This document shows, one piece after another, positions 63,960-64,000 of a stretch of 64,000 bases of DNA. This stretch comes from Enterococcaceae bacterium OF42-14pH9A (lineage in GTDB: Bacteria > Bacillota > Bacilli > Lactobacillales > Enterococcaceae). Under the pieces are notes generated by a model, which was given only the letters and a program-made list of their open reading frames with translations, did not search any database and was not told where the DNA came from. Position 1 is the first letter of the stretch, and the number at the start of each line of letters is the position of its first letter. A program made the position numbers and the translations under genes. The DNA lies in the NCBI GenBank assembly GCA_027692465.1, contig JAQEYU010000001.1, positions 1,654,963 through 1,718,962 on the forward strand, in the 5' to 3' direction.

Positions 63960-64000
63960 AATCAACGTTGACGACGAGAAAGTCTCGTGGAAAACAACTT

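Noticed and set aside
63960..64000. T-box leader at the right edge
   Set aside because: A good promoter is followed by a small hairpin, but too little leader is visible and no specifier or antiterminator motif can be checked.

Overview
The window reads as chromosome of a fermentative Gram-positive of the Lactobacillales, most like Enterococcaceae. The evidence is a complete WalRK-HIJ set, a CIRCE-controlled groESL pair, PTS and ABC sugar loci, an AspD/AspT pair, a DUF1827-type protein, strong Shine-Dalgarno sites and frequent GTG/TTG starts. By eye the G+C is near 50 percent, high for that family; I did not compute it. There is no prophage, transposase, CRISPR array, rRNA or replication origin. 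One tRNA gene (Lys, CTT) is present.

Layout: (1) 1-4 kb: tail of an ABC substrate-binding protein, a U32-family protein and a class III aminotransferase. (2) 4.4-7.7 kb: aspD-aspT, an aspartate decarboxylation/exchange module. (3) 8.3-11.8 kb: tRNA-Lys, DUF1836 and DegV proteins, and a cytosine-deaminase-like amidohydrolase. (4) 12.3-18 kb: walR-walK-walH-walI-walJ. (5) 18.4-26.1 kb: a molybdenum formate dehydrogenase operon (mobA, focA, P-loop protein, NuoE-like, NuoF-like, Cys-type formate dehydrogenase, moeA). (6) 26.2-33.5 kb: groESL, a TipAS-type MerR regulator with a textbook 19-bp-spacer promoter, and pncB-nadE. (7) 33.9-41.8 kb: GntR regulator and a PTS IIC / MupG-like / deacetylase / DgaE / DgaF / KDG kinase operon. 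(8) 42-45 kb: LTA-synthase-like protein and TtcA. (9) 45-59 kb: a large glycan locus (sulfatase, ABC importer, DUF624, CE7 esterase, endonuclease/exonuclease/phosphatase-fold enzyme, GH3, very large GH94 phosphorylase, LacI). It resembles the Listeria 1,2-beta-oligoglucan system with extra decoration-removing enzymes. (10) 59-64 kb: esterase, YitT/YczE-like membrane protein, PatB-type lyase, S1-domain protein and a small conserved protein.

Two gene sets look most like undescribed biology. The 34-42 kb operon makes chemical sense as a route for an aldonic-acid amino-sugar disaccharide such as chitobionate: PTS uptake, phospho-glycosidase, N-deacetylation, ammonia elimination to KDG, kinase, aldolase. 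The 45-59 kb locus adds an esterase, a phosphodiesterase-fold enzyme and a formylglycine-type sulfatase to a beta-1,2-glucan phosphorylase system.

A third signal is a dispersed 70-160 bp palindromic-ended repeat, with six recognisable copies plus end fragments. It has MITE-like terminal inverted repeats, and its ends overlap the stop codons of neighbouring genes. Other non-coding signals are a promoter-to-terminator unit of about 65 nt after nadE, a structured element upstream of mobA, and convincing operators for the LacI, GntR, MerR and HrcA regulators.
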